A stretch of 64,000 nt of DNA, from the NCBI GenBank assembly GCA_904502005.1, contig CAJGDC010000001.1, positions 7,142 to 71,141 on the forward strand, written 5' to 3'. The position numbers and the translations under genes were made by a program. Shown piece after piece: positions 1 through 8,641 of the stretch (its first letter is position 1; every line of letters starts with the position of its first letter). The notes under the pieces were generated by a model. The model saw only the letters and a program-made list of their open reading frames with translations, searched no databases and was not told the DNA's origin. Origin of the DNA: an uncultured Alistipes sp. Lineage in GTDB: Bacteria; Bacteroidota; Bacteroidia; Bacteroidales; Rikenellaceae.

Positions 1-3000
1 GTTCCCTTAATAATATCGCCCACTGTAGGGTCAATAACCAACTGAGCCTCTGCATTTTCACGCACATCGAGCGACATATTTATATCCATACCGCCACCAG
101 ATGCTGTACGTTGTTTCTGTCGGCGCTCAAACATCATCTTCTTACGCACAAGATAGGATGTAGTATCTGCGGCTGATGGCTTAGCAAAGGTCACAAAGTC
201 GGCAGAAGATATATTACTCTTATCCGAAAGAGGCATGAAGAACTTAGAGTTATTCTCCGTGTTTGCTGTAATATCCATCTTCACACCCGCCTTATCGCCC
301 TTAACACTCACATCTCCAGAGGCGAATATGGTTCCGTAGAACATGTCATTATCGCGCTTTGTGGTACCGAGCACCTGCATATTGTCAAACTGCGCACGCA
401 GAGAGTACTCAATATTTGAGAGGTGGTCAAGGCTCAAATCCATACTCAGCAGACCGCTACGCTTATGCTTATCATATATTGTGGCATTACGCAGATAGAA
501 TCTATTATCTCGCACCTCCACTCGAGCCGAAGGGGCGGTATAGGTACATCTTGTATAGTCAAGAGTGGTGCGCATATCTGAGACTGTAATCTCGCCATTA
601 AGGCTCGCATCGCGCTTCTCACCTGTAAGAGTAAGCTCAACCTTTGCCTTACCACCCGTATCCTTTATGACCCCGGATAGCAGAGGGTCGAGCAGCGACA
701 TATCAAGCTCATCCACAAGTATCTGCGCAAAATAGCGAGACTGTGAAGGGAAGAGATAACCACGCGCCACCTCCTTACCCTTGTCGGCAGTAGTCACGGA
801 GAGTTTAGCTCGTGAGCGGCCGAAATCCCAACGCGACGATAGCTTAAGATCTGGAAGCGGAAGAGCATTGACGTGAATAGAGTCCAGCTTTACATTTGCC
901 TCTATACGCGTATCCTTAAGTGCCGAACGCACTGTTACATAGCCATTGGTTCTACCCTCAACACGATAGCCTATACGCTCGGCAAACTGTGCAAACGGGG
1001 CAAGTGAGAAGTTCTTAAGGTATAGGTGCAGTGAGTCTGTCTTTGAGTGTGATGCTACGCCGTCAATAAGCAAATCCTGCCCCTCACGAGCGTTATAGAT
1101 ACGAAGATCTTGGACATCGACTCGTGTAGAGTCCATATCGATACCTGCCGATGAAATTCTCCAAACATTTTCGTTATTACCTACACGCGACGGAAGCACA
1201 TCAACCCTCAGGTGGCGCATACCGTTTCGTCGCGAGACTAACGCCTTAGCAGCGATATTTCCACGCACACTGTTAAGAGTATCCGCAAACTGACCATAAA
1301 GATCTACGGCATTATCCTTAGCACCTCCATGTAGATTAAAGTCATTAAGTCGCAAAGCACCCGCCCACAACTCCGATGAGCCGACATTCATCACAAGCGA
1401 GTCGCCACTATTGGTCGCATCAATCTCGACATTAGAGACCAGATATGGATATCGCTCAACACACTCCGAGCGGCCGCGCATAACAAACCTATTTGCAGCA
1501 GGGTCCATATATACCTTAACCGTAGAGCTTGGAGCCACCTCAACACCCGCAACAAAACAGCTTAGCAGAGGGGAGATATCCTTTGTTGTTACCGACAGCA
1601 ACGCCACATTATCCTTAATAACCTCCTCCTTACTCTCAATTTTATTGAGTGTATCTGAGTCATAGAGTTGTGGCAGATAGCGAGCCAAAAGCGTTGAGAG
1701 ATAGTATGCAACATCCTTATACGAGCAACGGCTCTCAAATAGAGCATCCGCAAAGTCCGAATTAAGGGTTATCTGCCTAATATCCTCATTGCTATCTACA
1801 ACAAGCTCAATGAGGTCAGAGGTCAGTCGCTTATCGTTATAATTATAAACCGCATCTGCTACATCCACCTTGCCATTCATGGTATCAAAATTCCTACCAT
1901 GTGCCTCCATAGATATTGTCGCCGAGAGAGTAGCAAGGCTATCTCTACGATTTATATTGAGAGCCGAAAGGTCTGCCCTCTCTATCTGAGCCACAGCACT
2001 ATATGCCGGTGTACCATCACTCATAGCCATCATTGCCGCCTGCAGACGTGCCTTAAGACTTGGGTCGGTACTTCCAACATTTATCGCAGACATATCGTCA
2101 TCATGAGATGCATCAAAGGCGATATTTGAGTAGTTGTAGCCATTGAAAAGCAGAGAGCCTATCTTGCCACTCGCCTCCATCGACACATCGTCACCAAATT
2201 CGGCAGCAGCCTTAACAGTAAATGATGTATTAAGTGGAGAGTCAGTAGCTAAGAGTGGTGAGATATTCAGATTATCCGCCACCATCTCTGCCGTAATATC
2301 ACGACCATCATCCTCTGTGCGCATAGCACACTGAGCCGTAAGCGTTCCACCGCTACGCATTGCAACAAGCGCCGAGGCATCAAACGAAGAGATTAGACCC
2401 TTAAAGTCACCCTTGATATTTAGGTGGTCTGTTCGCTCAATGTAAGGGCGAATCTTCTCCGGCACCTTAAGATGGGCGATATTTCCAAGCAGACGGACAA
2501 ACTCTGGCGTTGTAACATCTACATTCTGCACCTTGACATCAAAACGTGTTCGCTCAACATCAACAAGACCCTTGACTGTCGCAGTAGCCTTAATCTTTCC
2601 ACCATCCTCAAGGGTTAGGTTATCAATACGACCTTTGAAATTGGCAACCGTGCCGTGCATAGATGCAGCGACATCGCGGATAGATGTATCCCAACCGAGC
2701 AATGTTGGTGCAAAATAGCCGACCATGTCACTATTGACAAAGCTATTTTTAACCTCTACATCCAGCCGGACATTGCGGATAAAGTCTTTATAACACTCCC
2801 AATCCTTGCCAGTAATAGCAAATGATGGAACATTTACCTGCGACTGGTGTGCTATAATAGTTGCATCTTTGAGGGCGACCAAACCCTTATCTACCAAGAA
2901 GGTTGCAGACATATTATCAAGCACAAAGCCACTGCGCTCTACAAAATTTAGTTTGGTAACATCGCCACCCACAGCAACGCCATCTACATAGAAGTTATCA

Positions 3001-3560
3001 AGGTGTGCAGAGATATTATTCATCTGCATATCCATATAATCTACACCAAACTCAGGATTTCTCTTTTCAAGTCGCTCAAGCCTAAAATTAACACTATCTG
3101 CATCTATCGAGCGAATAAGAAGATGGAATGGTTTCTTCTCTTTCTTATTACGATTAACCAAACGGTCGGTCACCTCTTTGATATTTATCTCACCACGCTC
3201 TGTTTCACGCAGATACAGCACTGCATTATCTACACGAGCAGATGCTATGGTAAGTTGCTCAGATATTCCCGCCAATGGACCTATCATGGCCTTAACCGTA
3301 CGTGCATAGAGGAGTGTATCGCCATCCATATCCTCTACATAAAAGCCACGCACCTTGACGCGATTGAGCATACCGATGGTAATATGGTCAATACTTACTT
3401 TGGTGCCCAACTTCTCCGATGCAAAGTTCGTTGCCCAGTGCACAGCACAGTTCTGCATACTCGGCATAGAGAGCAGCAGAGTACCGGCAACCGGCAGCAG
3501 TATCAACAATAAAATCACTGTTGATACTATCTTTGTAAATATTTTCGTAACTTTGCGCAC
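1..3560 (-). CDS. TamB/AsmA-like translocation and assembly module protein, partial
   Basis: This is a long open reading frame running off the left edge, about 1186 codons visible, with the C-terminus missing. It opens with one hydrophobic segment (ILLLILLPVAGTLLLSM, about residues 14-30). Then come long repetitive beta-rich stretches (IDADSVNFRL, VDSTRVDVQDLRIYN) typical of the AsmA/TamB family. Family members span the periplasm and help move lipids or insert outer-membrane proteins; that role is inferred here. The start is GTG at 3560: an in-frame TAA lies 12 bases upstream, no ATG intervenes, and AAGGA precedes it. It is divergent from tsaD. The end of the protein, where the DUF490/TamB domain would lie, is outside the window, so the exact subfamily cannot be fixed. 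Confidence 0.8.
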   Translation of the reverse strand, partial: MRKVTKIFTKIVSTVILLLILLPVAGTLLLSMPSMQNCAVHWATNFASEKLGTKVSIDHITIGMLNRVKVRGFYVEDMDGDTLLYARTVKAMIGPLAGISEQLTIASARVDNAVLYLRETERGEINIKEVTDRLVNRNKKEKKPFHLLIRSIDADSVNFRLERLEKRNPEFGVDYMDMQMNNISAHLDNFYVDGVAVGGDVTKLNFVERSGFVLDNMSATFLVDKGLVALKDATIIAHQSQVNVPSFAITGKDWECYKDFIRNVRLDVEVKNSFVNSDMVGYFAPTLLGWDTSIRDVAASMHGTVANFKGRIDNLTLEDGGKIKATATVKGLVDVERTRFDVKVQNVDVTTPEFVRLLGNIAHLKVPEKIRPYIERTDHLNIKGDFKGLISSFDASALVAMRSGGTLTAQCAMRTEDDGRDITAEMVADNLNISPLLATDSPLNTSFTVKAAAEFGDDVSMEASGKIGSLLFNGYNYSNIAFDASHDDDMSAINVGSTDPSLKARLQAAMMAMSDGTPAYSAVAQIERADLSALNINRRDSLATLSATISMEAHGRNFDTMNGKVDVADAVYNYNDKRLTSDLIELVVDSNEDIRQITLNSDFADALFESRCSYKDVAYYLSTLLARYLPQLYDSDTLNKIESKEEVIKDNVALLSVTTKDISPLLSCFVAGVEVAPSSTVKVYMDPAANRFVMRGRSECVERYPYLVSNVEIDATNSGDSLVMNVGSSELWAGALRLNDFNLHGGAKDNAVDLYGQFADTLNSVRGNIAAKALVSRRNGMRHLRVDVLPSRVGNNENVWRISSAGIDMDSTRVDVQDLRIYNAREGQDLLIDGVASHSKTDSLHLYLKNFSLAPFAQFAERIGYRVEGRTNGYVTVRSALKDTRIEANVKLDSIHVNALPLPDLKLSSRWDFGRSRAKLSVTTADKGKEVARGYLFPSQSRYFAQILVDELDMSLLDPLLSGVIKDTGGKAKVELTLTGEKRDASLNGEITVSDMRTTLDYTRCTYTAPSARVEVRDNRFYLRNATIYDKHKRSGLLSMDLSLDHLSNIEYSLRAQFDNMQVLGTTKRDNDMFYGTIFASGDVSVKGDKAGVKMDITANTENNSKFFMPLSDKSNISSADFVTFAKPSAADTTSYLVRKKMMFERRQKQRTASGGGMDINMSLDVRENAEAQLVIDPTVGDIIKG

Positions 3561-3570
3561 GGAATATCCT

Positions 3571-3591
3571 TAAGTTATATTTTATAACTTA
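3571..3591. repeat. Perfect hairpin in the tamB/tsaD divergent gap
   Basis: TAAGTTATA and TATAACTTA form a perfect 9-base-pair stem around a TTT loop. It lies between the candidate promoter box (3592-3599) and the GTG start of the TamB-like gene, so it would be in that gene's 5' leader. No T-run follows that would make it a terminator. Confidence 0.55.
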
Positions 3592-3599
3592 CAAAGATA
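3592..3599 (-). promoter_or_regulatory. Candidate -7 box for the TamB-like gene
   Basis: TATCTTTG on the minus strand matches the Bacteroidetes -7 consensus TAnnTTTG, 31 bases before the GTG start. No clear TTTG -33 element is seen at the right distance. Confidence 0.4.
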
Positions 3600-3639
3600 G
3601 TACTATTTTTTTGAAATACTCGCATATTTTTTTGCAAAA

Positions 3640-4668
3640 ATGGATGATATAATAATTTTAGGCATTGAGTCCTCGTGTGACGACACCTCTGCAGCGGTTT
3701 TGCACAACACTACACTACTATCAAGCGTCATAGCCTCGCAGGCTGTGCATGAGAAGTACGGCGGCGTAATTCCAGAGCTCGCCTCTCGAGCACATCAGCA
3801 GAATATCGTTCCCGTAGTGGACACAGCTCTCAAAGAGGCTGGTATCACAATTGACAAGGTGGACGCAATAGCCTTCACCCGCGGCCCAGGTCTGCTCGGC
3901 TCGCTAATGGTCGGCACATCCTTTGCCAAGGGTCTATCTATCGCCAATAACATCCCAATGGTGGAGGTAAACCATCTGCACGGACACATTCTCTCGCACT
4001 TTGTAGACCTACCAGACAGAGAACTTCCACACCCAGAGTACCCATTCCTCTGTCTATTAGTTAGTGGCGGACATACGCAGATTGTCAAGGTCGATGCGCC
4101 TGATAAGATGGAGATTATCGGCACAACCATTGACGATGCCGCCGGCGAAGCACTGGACAAGTGCGCCAAGGTGATGGGACTCCCTTACCCTGGCGGCCCA
4201 GTGATTGACCGACTGGCAAAAGAGGGTGATAAAAACGCATTTAAGTTCGCCAAGCCTCGCATTGAGGATTTCAACTACTCCTTCTCCGGACTTAAAACCT
4301 CTTTCCTATACACTCTACGCGACCAGGTTGCCGTAGACCCGGACTTTATTGAGAAGAATAAAGCCGACCTCTGTGCATCTCTGCTACACACCGTGGTAGA
4401 CATCCTTGCCGACAAGCTTGTCAAGGCGGCTAAAGAGTTTGGTATCAGAGATATAGCCCTCGGAGGTGGAGTATCTGCAAACTCAGCTCTTCGCGCACGT
4501 ATTGAGGCTGAGGGCAAGCGTCACCACTGGCGAACCTTCCTGCCGGAGCTAAAGTTTACGACCGACAACGCCGCGATGATTGCCGTCGCTGGCTACTACC
4601 GATACCTCCGTGGCGAGCTGGCAACACTCGACCTCGCCCCTATCGCCCGCTACGAGGAGATGATATAA
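3640..4668 (+). CDS. tsaD: tRNA N6-threonylcarbamoyladenosine transferase TsaD
   Basis: TsaD transfers the threonylcarbamoyl group from threonylcarbamoyl-AMP to A37 of tRNAs that read ANN codons, working with TsaB and TsaE (not in this window). The 342 residues match the usual length. The ILGIESSCDDTSAAV start, the metal-binding HLHGH motif near residue 112, the SGGHTQ loop and the C-terminal DNAAMIA motif are all present. The start ATG gives the canonical N-terminus. It is divergent from the TamB-like gene and convergent with korB. A nested palindrome begins 2 bases after its stop codon. Confidence 0.97.
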   Translation: MDDIIILGIESSCDDTSAAVLHNTTLLSSVIASQAVHEKYGGVIPELASRAHQQNIVPVVDTALKEAGITIDKVDAIAFTRGPGLLGSLMVGTSFAKGLSIANNIPMVEVNHLHGHILSHFVDLPDRELPHPEYPFLCLLVSGGHTQIVKVDAPDKMEIIGTTIDDAAGEALDKCAKVMGLPYPGGPVIDRLAKEGDKNAFKFAKPRIEDFNYSFSGLKTSFLYTLRDQVAVDPDFIEKNKADLCASLLHTVVDILADKLVKAAKEFGIRDIALGGGVSANSALRARIEAEGKRHHWRTFLPELKFTTDNAAMIAVAGYYRYLRGELATLDLAPIARYEEMI

Positions 4669-4670
4669 TT

Positions 4671-4810
4671 TGGCTATTGGCCTTTAGCCGTTGGCTATTG
4701 GCTAATTATGAAAGTTAATGAAATTAAGGAGTTTAAGGATATTACTTCCCTAAACTCCTTAAATTATTTGTCTACTTTGCCAATGGCTAATGGCTAACAG
4801 CCAATAGCTA
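4671..4810. repeat. Nested imperfect palindrome between tsaD and korB
   Basis: The outer arms 4671-4705 and 4776-4810 are inverted copies matching at about 28 of 35 positions, built from the unit GGCTATTGGC/GCCAATAGCC. Inside lies a perfect 12-base-pair stem (TTAAGGAGTTTA at 4724-4735 with TAAACTCCTTAA at 4751-4762). The right arm includes the korB stop codon (TAG, 4810-4808). The same GGCTAA/TTAGCC units recur at 23686-23722. It sits between convergent genes and may act as a two-way terminator or be a small dispersed repeat. Confidence 0.7.
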
Positions 4811-5833
4811 TAGCACAAAGGTTTCGCCAGAATTTAATAGGTCATCCACACACTGAATCTTAGAGGCCGCCTTAACGCTCTCAACCTGAGCCGCCACCTC
4901 CGTGTCATAGCATGGAGCATCTACAGAGCGGATAACACCAAGAGCGACCGGATACTCTGGATACTTCATAGCTGCGAGCATGCAGTGCAGGGTTGTATCC
5001 TCACAATGCGCGTCATGAGTAAGGATATCGTCAATAGTATATCCATCCTCGCCAACGGTTACCACCTTGAGTTTGAGCCCCTCAAGCACAAGTCCTCGAT
5101 TCATATCCTTACCAAAGAGCATCTTCTCGCCATGACGAAGCGTAATAGTATTCTCTGCGCGGGTAGCCTTATCAGCAGCAAATGAAGCGTGTGTCTTATT
5201 ATTGAAAATCATACAGTTAACAAGCGCCTCAACCACCGAAGTTCCGCGATGCTTTGCAGCCTCAATAAGCAGCTCCTTTGTAAGCATAACCTCAGCATCG
5301 ACTGTACGAGCAAAGAAGGTTCCCTTTGCGCCGATAGCCAACTCACCCGGGTTAAATGGGTGTTCAACGGTGCCATATGGCGATGTCTTTGTCACAGTAC
5401 CAAGCTTTGTTGTTGGAGAGTATTGACCCTTTGTAAGACCATAAATCTCGTTATTGAAGAGGATGATATTAAGGTCTACATTTCTACGCAGTGCGTGAAT
5501 AAAGTGGTTACCACCGATAGCAAGGCTATCACCATCGCCCGTACACACCCATACCGAGAGGTCTGGATTTGCAACCTTTACACCTGTAGCTACAGCCGCA
5601 GCACGACCGTGTATTGTATGGAAGCCGAAGGTCTTCATGTAGTAGATAAAGCGTGACGAGCAGCCGATTCCAGAGACAAAGACAAACTTCTCATGCGGCT
5701 TATCAAGCGCATCCGCAATCTCTGGCAGTGCACGCTGCACCGCATTGAGCACCGCATGGTCACCACAACCTGCGCACCACTTAACCTGCTGGTCAGACTT
5801 AAAATTATCTGGTGTATATCTATATTCTGCCAT
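4808..5833 (-). CDS. korB: 2-oxoacid:ferredoxin oxidoreductase, beta subunit
   Basis: This is the thiamin-diphosphate-binding subunit of a ferredoxin-dependent 2-oxoacid oxidoreductase, probably 2-oxoglutarate to succinyl-CoA, CO2 and reduced ferredoxin. The protein has 341 residues. CAGCGDH lies near residue 20, GIGCSSR near 55, and the ThDP-Mg motif runs GDGDS...NNEIYG (about 100-130). It lies 17 bases after korA on the same strand, and the two form the usual two-gene enzyme. Substrate choice (2-oxoglutarate, pyruvate or branched 2-oxoacids) cannot be settled from motifs alone; kor is the most likely assignment given the fused gamma-alpha partner. Confidence 0.9.
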   Translation of the reverse strand: MAEYRYTPDNFKSDQQVKWCAGCGDHAVLNAVQRALPEIADALDKPHEKFVFVSGIGCSSRFIYYMKTFGFHTIHGRAAAVATGVKVANPDLSVWVCTGDGDSLAIGGNHFIHALRRNVDLNIILFNNEIYGLTKGQYSPTTKLGTVTKTSPYGTVEHPFNPGELAIGAKGTFFARTVDAEVMLTKELLIEAAKHRGTSVVEALVNCMIFNNKTHASFAADKATRAENTITLRHGEKMLFGKDMNRGLVLEGLKLKVVTVGEDGYTIDDILTHDAHCEDTTLHCMLAAMKYPEYPVALGVIRSVDAPCYDTEVAAQVESVKAASKIQCVDDLLNSGETFVL

Positions 5834-5850
5834 AAATAGAAACTGTTTCT

Positions 5851-7689
5851 TTAGTTCAATTTTTCGTTAAACACATTTACCAACTCCGCCACTGTAAATG
5901 GCTGACCTTCAACCTTATTGTAACGCTCAAATGAGAACTGAGGGAATAGACCCTGAAGGTATGACGCCGCCTGTCCTGCATTAAGTTCGCAGACTACAAT
6001 ACGCTTATAACCGGCAAATAGCTGCTCCAAATTTGCAGGCAGTGGGTTCAGGTAATTCAGATGACAGTGGCTAATACTCTTGCCCTGCTCGCGCATCTTC
6101 TCTACTGCCGAAGTGAGGTGTCCTCGTGTACCTCCCCAGCCAACAACAAGCAGGTCGCCAGAGTTATCACCATAGACTGTCTGCTCCGGAATGTCAGCAA
6201 CAACAGCCGCCACCTTTGCTGCTCGGGTAGCAACCATAACAGCGTGGTTTGCAGGGTCGTAAGAGATATTTCCGGTTGCAGCATTCTTCTCCAAACCGCC
6301 AATACGATGCTCAAGGTTAGCCGTTCCAGGGAACGCCCAACTACGAACATTACGCTCATCGCGCTTGTATGGCATAAAGTCGCCCTCGCCAGCAACAGCG
6401 ATAGGAGGATTAATAGTCGGCATATCAGCCATTTGAGGTATTGCCCACGCCTCAGAAGAGTTTGCAATAAAGCCATCAGTGAGCAAAATGACCGGAGTCA
6501 TATGCTCCATAGCTATCTTTGACGCCTCAAAGGCATAGCGGAAACAGTCACTTGGCGATGAAGCAGCAATTACCGGCACTGGGCACTCGCCATTTCTACC
6601 ATAGAGAGCCTGAAGTAAGTCGCTCTGTTCAGTCTTGGTTGGCAGGCCTGTAGATGGACCACCACGCTGAACATCGACAACAACAAGTGGCAACTCTGCC
6701 ATAACAGCCAAGCCCAGAGCCTCACTCTTGAGCGACAAACCAGGGCCAGAGGTTGTTGTAACTGCAAAGTTACCAGCATAGGCAGCACCAACAGCGGTAC
6801 AGATACCTGCTATCTCATCCTCAGCCTGTACGGTCTTAACACCCAGCGACTTATGCTTTGCAAGCTCCTCAAGGATTACTGTGGCAGGGGTAATAGGATA
6901 CGAGCCACAGAATAGCGGACGACCACTCTTTTCAGAGGCTGCAATAAATCCCCACGCAGTTGCTACATTACCATTGATTGTACGATACTTACCCTTAGGC
7001 AAACCCGCAGGCTCAACAGCATAAGAGTTATGTGTCAAGTGGTTATTGGCTGCATAGTTGTATCCAGCCTCAATAACGAGGTTATTTGCCTGAGCAACAG
7101 CCGGATTCTTCTTGCCAAACTTGTTATTTATGTAGTCATGTGCATGAGCTGTACTTCTATCAGTAAGGTAAAGACAGATACCCAATGCAAACATATTCTT
7201 ACATTTGGTCTTAGCCTTATTATCTAGTTCACTATCCGCTAAAGCCTCGCGAGTCATTGTCGTGATACGAGCAACGATAATATTTCTGTCAGCAAGATTT
7301 AACTCCGAAATTGGATCATCTGTTGCAAAACTCGCTTTTGCAATATTATCAGCAGTAAGAGAATCGCCATCCACGATAACTGTCGCATCAGCCTTCAAAA
7401 ATGAGGCATTAGCCTTAAGCGCTGCAGGATTCATCGCAACAAGCAGATCGCACTTATCACCAGGATTGTTGATTGTTGCCGAGCCAAAGTGGACTTGAAA
7501 TCCCGAAACACCAGCTACAGTACCTTGAGGGGCACGAATCTCAGCGGGATAATCAGGGAATGTTGATATGGCGTTACCAGTGAGCGCCAAGGTCTCCGAA
7601 AAGAGCGTTCCCGTAAGCTGCATACCGTCGCCAGAATCGCCCGAAAAGCGAATAACGACATCTTTAAGCAGTGAGGTTTTTTGTTCCAT
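5851..7689 (-). CDS. korA: 2-oxoacid:ferredoxin oxidoreductase, fused gamma-alpha subunit
   Basis: The 612 residues hold two parts. Residues about 10-190 are the gamma (POR catalytic) domain, starting VIRFSGDSGDGMQLTG. The rest is the alpha pyrimidine-binding part with GSYPITPAT near 265 and the EDEIAG and TTTSGPGLSL motifs. This gamma-alpha fusion paired with a short beta subunit is the common anaerobe arrangement. The enzyme links 2-oxoacid oxidation to ferredoxin in the cytoplasm. It is preceded by a TonB-like gene with a 22-base gap and followed by korB, so the three are probably co-transcribed. Confidence 0.92.
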   Translation of the reverse strand: MEQKTSLLKDVVIRFSGDSGDGMQLTGTLFSETLALTGNAISTFPDYPAEIRAPQGTVAGVSGFQVHFGSATINNPGDKCDLLVAMNPAALKANASFLKADATVIVDGDSLTADNIAKASFATDDPISELNLADRNIIVARITTMTREALADSELDNKAKTKCKNMFALGICLYLTDRSTAHAHDYINNKFGKKNPAVAQANNLVIEAGYNYAANNHLTHNSYAVEPAGLPKGKYRTINGNVATAWGFIAASEKSGRPLFCGSYPITPATVILEELAKHKSLGVKTVQAEDEIAGICTAVGAAYAGNFAVTTTSGPGLSLKSEALGLAVMAELPLVVVDVQRGGPSTGLPTKTEQSDLLQALYGRNGECPVPVIAASSPSDCFRYAFEASKIAMEHMTPVILLTDGFIANSSEAWAIPQMADMPTINPPIAVAGEGDFMPYKRDERNVRSWAFPGTANLEHRIGGLEKNAATGNISYDPANHAVMVATRAAKVAAVVADIPEQTVYGDNSGDLLVVGWGGTRGHLTSAVEKMREQGKSISHCHLNYLNPLPANLEQLFAGYKRIVVCELNAGQAASYLQGLFPQFSFERYNKVEGQPFTVAELVNVFNEKLN

Positions 7690-7711
7690 TTCAATATAGT
7701 TTTAAGTTGAT

Positions 7712-8551
7712 TTACTGTGGTATAAAGATATAGGTTATTGTTCCCTCCTGCTTTGCAGGAGCAGAGTTATTATGGTCAAAGCGTGAGGATTTCGCAGCAC
7801 CCACAGCCGTCTGGCGCATACACTCATCGCCACCAGACTCAACATAGGCATAGAGCACCTTTCCCATTCTGTCAATTGCAACCTTGACAACTACCTCACC
7901 ACCGCCCTCGCAGCGATATGCCGGCTTGACAAGATGGCGCGAATAGCGAACCGGATTGTCAAAAGAGAAGGAGACCGTAACACTTCCCTTCACCTTTTTG
8001 TCACTCTTATTTGAGCTGCTGTCATCGTTACTATCCTCCGAGCGCTCACCGGCACGTTTTGCATCCCTAAGTCCACGCTCATACGCCTCACGATTTGCCC
8101 TCATTCGCTGCTCCACAGCCTCTGCGTCCTCATTGAGAGATGATGTATTCGTACCGCGGTCATCAGCGAGATTTTCATTGAGCGCATTCTCGTTAGAGGA
8201 GGTGTTGCGAATCTTACTCCAATCAATATTTTGATTAGCGCGGCGCACCTCTTCCGCCAAACGGTCACGCTCCTTTTCCAGCATTGCAAGCTCCTGAAGG
8301 TCAATATACATACCCTGCTGCGACGCCTTGCGCCCGATAACAATCTTAGAGGCAAAAAAACCGATACCTATAATCAAGTAGATGATAATTGTAACACAAA
8401 GCCCAACCCTATGGTCGTATGCCCAACTACCTATATCTTGACTACGATTATCAAAGGGGAGCTTAAGCGTATTGCGACGACGGCGAGGAGGATTAGGTCC
8501 CTTCGCCGATGTCGTATTTGTCGTTTTTTTTATATCTTTATCTTGACTCAT
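7712..8551 (-). CDS. TonB C-terminal-like inner-membrane protein
   Basis: The 279 residues have a basic cytoplasmic N-terminus, one membrane segment (VGLCVTIIIYLIIGIGFFASKIV, about 49-71), and a charged coiled-coil-like middle (LAMLEKERDRLAEEVRRANQ). A low-complexity linker follows, then a C-terminal part (about 195-279, VRYSRHLVKPAYRCEGGGEVVVKVAIDRMGKV) resembling TonB-type C-termini of Bacteroidetes. Such proteins usually transmit force to outer-membrane receptors or hold periplasmic partners. No proline-rich spacer is present, which is unusual for true TonB. It leads the korAB operon, but a functional link is not evident. Confidence 0.65.
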   Translation of the reverse strand: MSQDKDIKKTTNTTSAKGPNPPRRRRNTLKLPFDNRSQDIGSWAYDHRVGLCVTIIIYLIIGIGFFASKIVIGRKASQQGMYIDLQELAMLEKERDRLAEEVRRANQNIDWSKIRNTSSNENALNENLADDRGTNTSSLNEDAEAVEQRMRANREAYERGLRDAKRAGERSEDSNDDSSSNKSDKKVKGSVTVSFSFDNPVRYSRHLVKPAYRCEGGGEVVVKVAIDRMGKVLYAYVESGGDECMRQTAVGAAKSSRFDHNNSAPAKQEGTITYIFIPQ

Positions 8552-8577
8552 GAACTACAATTTCGGTTTTGTCACTA

Positions 8578-8585
8578 CAAATGTA
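8578..8585 (-). promoter_or_regulatory. Candidate -7 box for the TonB-like/korAB operon
   Basis: TACATTTG on the minus strand, 26 bases before the ATG at 8551, matches TAnnTTTG. No good -33 TTTG is visible. It lies beside the oppositely facing lpxC box. Confidence 0.45.
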
Positions 8586-8606
8586 GTAGATTTTCCGAAA
8601 AATTAC

Positions 8607-8614
8607 TATATTTG
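8607..8614 (+). promoter_or_regulatory. Candidate -7 box for lpxC-lpxA
   Basis: TATATTTG matches the Bacteroidetes -7 consensus and lies 27 bases before the lpxC start codon. The -33 element is not clear. Confidence 0.5.
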
Positions 8615-8641
8615 TACCGATAAATATTTTATATAGGTATT

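Noticed and set aside
3003..3512. 169-codon plus-strand frame within the TamB-like gene
   Set aside because: It is antisense to the continuous long frame of the TamB-like protein and has no recognisable domain or promoter; a shadow.
4671..4810. CRISPR-like array from the repeated GGCTATTGGC units
   Set aside because: The units are too short, inverted rather than direct, and have no regular spacers; no cas genes are present.
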